From NCBI RefSeq assembly GCF_017357825.1, contig NZ_CP046072.1, positions 496,001 to 560,000 on the forward strand: a stretch of 64,000 bases of DNA. The letters are read 5' to 3'. Below the pieces are notes generated by a model that saw nothing but the letters and a program-made list of their open reading frames with translations, made no database searches and was not told where the DNA came from. The position numbers and the translations under genes are program-made. This document shows positions 61,592 through 64,000 of the stretch, piece by piece (position 1 is the stretch's first letter; each line of letters opens with the position of its first letter). This DNA comes from Sulfurimonas aquatica. GTDB lineage: Bacteria > Campylobacterota > Campylobacteria > Campylobacterales > Sulfurimonadaceae.

Positions 61592-62429
61592 AAGCGTAAA
61601 CAACAAACCTACTAAGTACTTTCTTTTTCTTGTTGTCGCTATAGTAGGTCTGTTTTTACAAGCTTATATGCATAATTACAATATTGTATTTTTAGTTCTT
61701 TTCTTTCTAGTTGGCATAGCTGGAGCATCATCTATGTATGGCGTTTATAATATTTATCATATTAAAGGGAGACTCTTATCTTACGATAGATTTTTTGCGG
61801 GGAGTGCCTCGACTTATAAACTCTCAATCGTAAATGAGTATGAATATCCATCCTATGATATAACTCTTACAAGTAAGCAAAAAGAGATACATATAGAGTC
61901 CATAAAACCACACCATTTTCAGACCATATCATTAGAAGAAAAATTTGACACTAGAGGTAAGCACTCTCTATCAAACATAAAAATGCACTCTTTTTTTCCA
62001 CTCCCTCACGAGATTAAGTTCAAAGAGATTGAGATAAACAAAGAGGTAATCGTATATGCTAAGCCAGAAGGCATATCACTTTTTAAGTTTTATAATAAGA
62101 ACAACTCCATGAGTGGCGAAATAGATGAGTTTGATGGCGTTAAGAAGTTTAATCAAGGCGATAGCACATCCTATATTCATTGGGCATCTTTAGCAAAAAA
62201 TGACACCTTAATGGTAAAAAACTTTTTATATGAAGATGAGACTAAAAAGCTATATTTTGATTTTAAGACAATGACTGGAACTAATGAAGAGAGGCTTTCA
62301 CAACTAACTCTTTGGGTATTAGAGTGTGAAAAAAATAGATTTGATTTTACGATAAACTTAAATGGCGACATCTTAGAATCTAAAAAAATGAGTACAGATG
62401 AAATCCTTCAAGCAATTGCTCAGTTCTAG
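61557..62429 (+). CDS. DUF58-domain membrane protein
   Basis: 290 residues. Two N-terminal membrane helices (YFLFLVVAIVGLFLQAY, VFLVLFFLVGIAGASSM), then a cytosolic or periplasmic DUF58 domain with the signature FNQGDSTSYIHWASLAKNDT. DUF58 proteins usually pair with MoxR, as here. It starts 35 bases before the moxR stop and overlaps the transglutaminase gene by 32 bases. Confidence 0.9.
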   Translation: MKSLKTYISIFRSVNNKPTKYFLFLVVAIVGLFLQAYMHNYNIVFLVLFFLVGIAGASSMYGVYNIYHIKGRLLSYDRFFAGSASTYKLSIVNEYEYPSYDITLTSKQKEIHIESIKPHHFQTISLEEKFDTRGKHSLSNIKMHSFFPLPHEIKFKEIEINKEVIVYAKPEGISLFKFYNKNNSMSGEIDEFDGVKKFNQGDSTSYIHWASLAKNDTLMVKNFLYEDETKKLYFDFKTMTGTNEERLSQLTLWVLECEKNRFDFTINLNGDILESKKMSTDEILQAIAQF

Positions 62430-64000
62430 AGTGCCCTCATCATCTAAGCTTTTAGATATAGCTATAATCTTATCTATAGTTCCACATCTTTTTGTTATGA
62501 AATTTTTCATGATTTTGTATATATTTATAGCTCTTGTTGTTATTATGAAGAAACATAACTCTAGTAAAGATAAGTATATCTTGATGCTGACTGGTGCTAT
62601 TCTCATAGCACTCTCTTTTTTCAATGATTATAATTTCTCAAACTTCTCTAGAATGCAATTTTTTGTATCTTTAGTGAGTGCCTTACTCATTTATGCAGTA
62701 ACGCTTCAAAAAACTACAGGAGAAATTAATGTCTATTTAAAACTCTCTCCCGCGTTTTTAATGTTACTCAGTTTCTTCTTTTTTGAATCAATCACTATGT
62801 TACTCTATACAGTTTTCACGCTTTTTGTTTTTACTCTTTTAAACATTTGGAGTAGAATGAACACGACACTGCTTGACGTTATCAAACTTACTTCCCAACT
62901 CTTTGTCTTAGCACTTCCCATAGTTGTGATTTTGTTTTTAGTTTTTCCTCGTATCTCATTTCAAAAATCTGACTTTGGATTTCAAGCAGATAGCTATTTA
63001 TCGAGTGGATATAACGATGAGATGCATCTGTCCTCGGATGAAGTGCGACCATCAAACAGAGTAGTGATGGAAGTCTATTTTCAAGATGAAAATATATCTG
63101 ATGATAGTTTATACTTTAGAGGTGCGACACTTTACAAACAAAATGGAATCGATTGGCTTAAAGAGTCAAAAAACAGAGAAACCGATAGATTGATTAAAGC
63201 AAAAAATATCATTAACTACGACATTACACTCTATCCACATGCAAAAGAGTGGATATACCCACTAGATATGCCAACTAAAGCAGTTGAAAAAACAGTTCTA
63301 AAAAGCGACTATACACTCTCTTCCATAAAACCTATCTATAATAAAAAAAGATACAAACTAGATGCAGCCTTGTCTTATAAGTTAGTTTCAAAAGATTTAT
63401 CTAACACGCTTGACGTAGACGTAAGGAATAGCCCTCAAACATATAAAGCCTTAGAAGAGTTAAAAAACTCAAACTTAAGTGACATACAAAAGGCAGTAGG
63501 ATTAATGAACTTTTTTAAAAGGCAAAAAATACTCTATTCTCTAAAGCCAAAAAACATTGATTTAGACAACTTTATGGACTCATTTCTTTTTGATGCAAAA
63601 AATGGATACTGCATTCACTTTGCTTCTTCGTTTGCTATGAGTGCAAGATTGGTTGGGATTCCCTCTCGAATCGTTACAGGATTTAGACCTAGTAAGGAAA
63701 ACATGATAAAAAACTACCTCTTAGTCAAGAGCTCTGATGCACATGCTTGGGTTGAACTTTATGTAGATGATAGGGGCTGGATGAGGTTTGATCCTACTAC
63801 TACAGCTATGCAGAGTGCAAGGCAAGAAAGCCAATCTCAAGTAGTATCAAAAAACACTCTCTTTGAAACCATAAACCTGAACTTTATGTATGCAAAGTAT
63901 GTAATAGATAGTTGGATATTAGACTACAACAGAGCCAAGCAGCTGAGTATACTCAATAAACTTATGAACGACACCCTTTATGTTGCAAAATTTGTCGCAT
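62398..64000 (+). CDS. Transglutaminase-like (TgpA-type) membrane protein (partial)
   Basis: Runs off the right edge after 534 residues. Start is ATG 62398 (MKSFKQLLSSRVPSSS), overlapping the DUF58 gene. Residues ~20-190 form several membrane helices (IILSIVPHLFVMKFF, FVLALPIVVILFLVF), then a periplasmic region and a transglutaminase/papain-like core with catalytic Cys in KNGYCIHFASSFA, His in SSDAHAWVELYV and Asp in GWMRFDPTT. This is the TgpA-like layout, commonly with MoxR and DUF58. Confidence 0.88.
   Translation, partial: MKSFKQLLSSRVPSSSKLLDIAIILSIVPHLFVMKFFMILYIFIALVVIMKKHNSSKDKYILMLTGAILIALSFFNDYNFSNFSRMQFFVSLVSALLIYAVTLQKTTGEINVYLKLSPAFLMLLSFFFFESITMLLYTVFTLFVFTLLNIWSRMNTTLLDVIKLTSQLFVLALPIVVILFLVFPRISFQKSDFGFQADSYLSSGYNDEMHLSSDEVRPSNRVVMEVYFQDENISDDSLYFRGATLYKQNGIDWLKESKNRETDRLIKAKNIINYDITLYPHAKEWIYPLDMPTKAVEKTVLKSDYTLSSIKPIYNKKRYKLDAALSYKLVSKDLSNTLDVDVRNSPQTYKALEELKNSNLSDIQKAVGLMNFFKRQKILYSLKPKNIDLDNFMDSFLFDAKNGYCIHFASSFAMSARLVGIPSRIVTGFRPSKENMIKNYLLVKSSDAHAWVELYVDDRGWMRFDPTTTAMQSARQESQSQVVSKNTLFETINLNFMYAKYVIDSWILDYNRAKQLSILNKLMNDTLYVAKFVA

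Overview
The window is AT-rich bacterial chromosome from a Campylobacterota (epsilonproteobacterial) genome, most likely a marine, free-living Sulfurimonas-type organism. The order rpsB-tsf-ABC ATPase-fliR-acidic protein-gmk-tatA-argS matches the Campylobacter jejuni Cj1182c-Cj1175c block as I recall it, and fliW-bamD-lon matches Cj1075-Cj1073c. Other lineage markers are the 6S/purD RNA upstream of purD, a pair of adjacent dynamin-like GTPases, a group III truncated haemoglobin and a three-domain desulforubrerythrin. Two Na+/H+ antiporters (NhaC and NhaD types) and a large sensory repertoire suggest a marine lifestyle. I see no insertion sequence, prophage or CRISPR array.

Layout. 1-1094: 5' part of a DUF3373-type porin-like gene. 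1.4-9.5 kb: translation, flagellar export, Tat and tRNA-charging genes in one direction. 9.5-12.9 kb: L,D-transpeptidase, GNAT, NhaC-type antiporter and ribosome hibernation factor. 12.9-19.5 kb: a minus-strand MSHA-like surface locus (large MshQ-like lectin/Calx-beta protein plus three pseudopilins). 19.6-23.3 kb: fliW, bamD, lon. 23.3-29.5 kb: a minus-strand multistep phosphorelay (PAS protein, Hpt protein, NIT-type hybrid kinase, response regulator). 29.6-36.5 kb: uvrC, DUF721 protein, small lipoprotein, nadB, nhaD, guaA. 36.5-40.6 kb: hemD, a SPOR-like hybrid kinase, an HDOD protein. 40.7-47.7 kb: 6S RNA, then purD-RDD-lptD-phosphoribosyltransferase-pnp. 47.8-52.3 kb: atpE, tRNA-Leu, orphan proteins, MOSC protein, a Ddl-like ATP-grasp protein, tRNA-fMet, a cold-shock gene. 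52.5-57.5 kb: dynamin-like pair plus pentapeptide protein. 57.5-64 kb: cytidylyltransferase, pssA, rhodanese lipoprotein, truncated globin, rubrerythrin, and a MoxR-DUF58-transglutaminase operon that runs off the right edge.

Most notable. (i) Three reading frames (nhaC-type antiporter, uvrC, first dynamin-like gene) extend upstream of any ATG/GTG/TTG; each has a Shine-Dalgarno sequence placed 5-7 nt before AUA, AUU or AUC, suggesting natural AUH start codons. (ii) A perfect TTAAC-N4-GTTAA palindrome, the NssR nitrosative-stress motif of Campylobacter, lies between the truncated globin and rubrerythrin genes. (iii) The Ddl-like ATP-grasp protein has Asn and Gln at the two metal-binding acidic positions, with ligase spacing retained. 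(iv) Two phosphorelay proteins carry Hpt-like domains without the phospho-accepting histidine. (v) A highly acidic receiver-headed protein contains an exact 144-bp tandem duplication.

All calls come from reading the sequence. Family assignments rest on recognised motifs and gene order, not on database searches.
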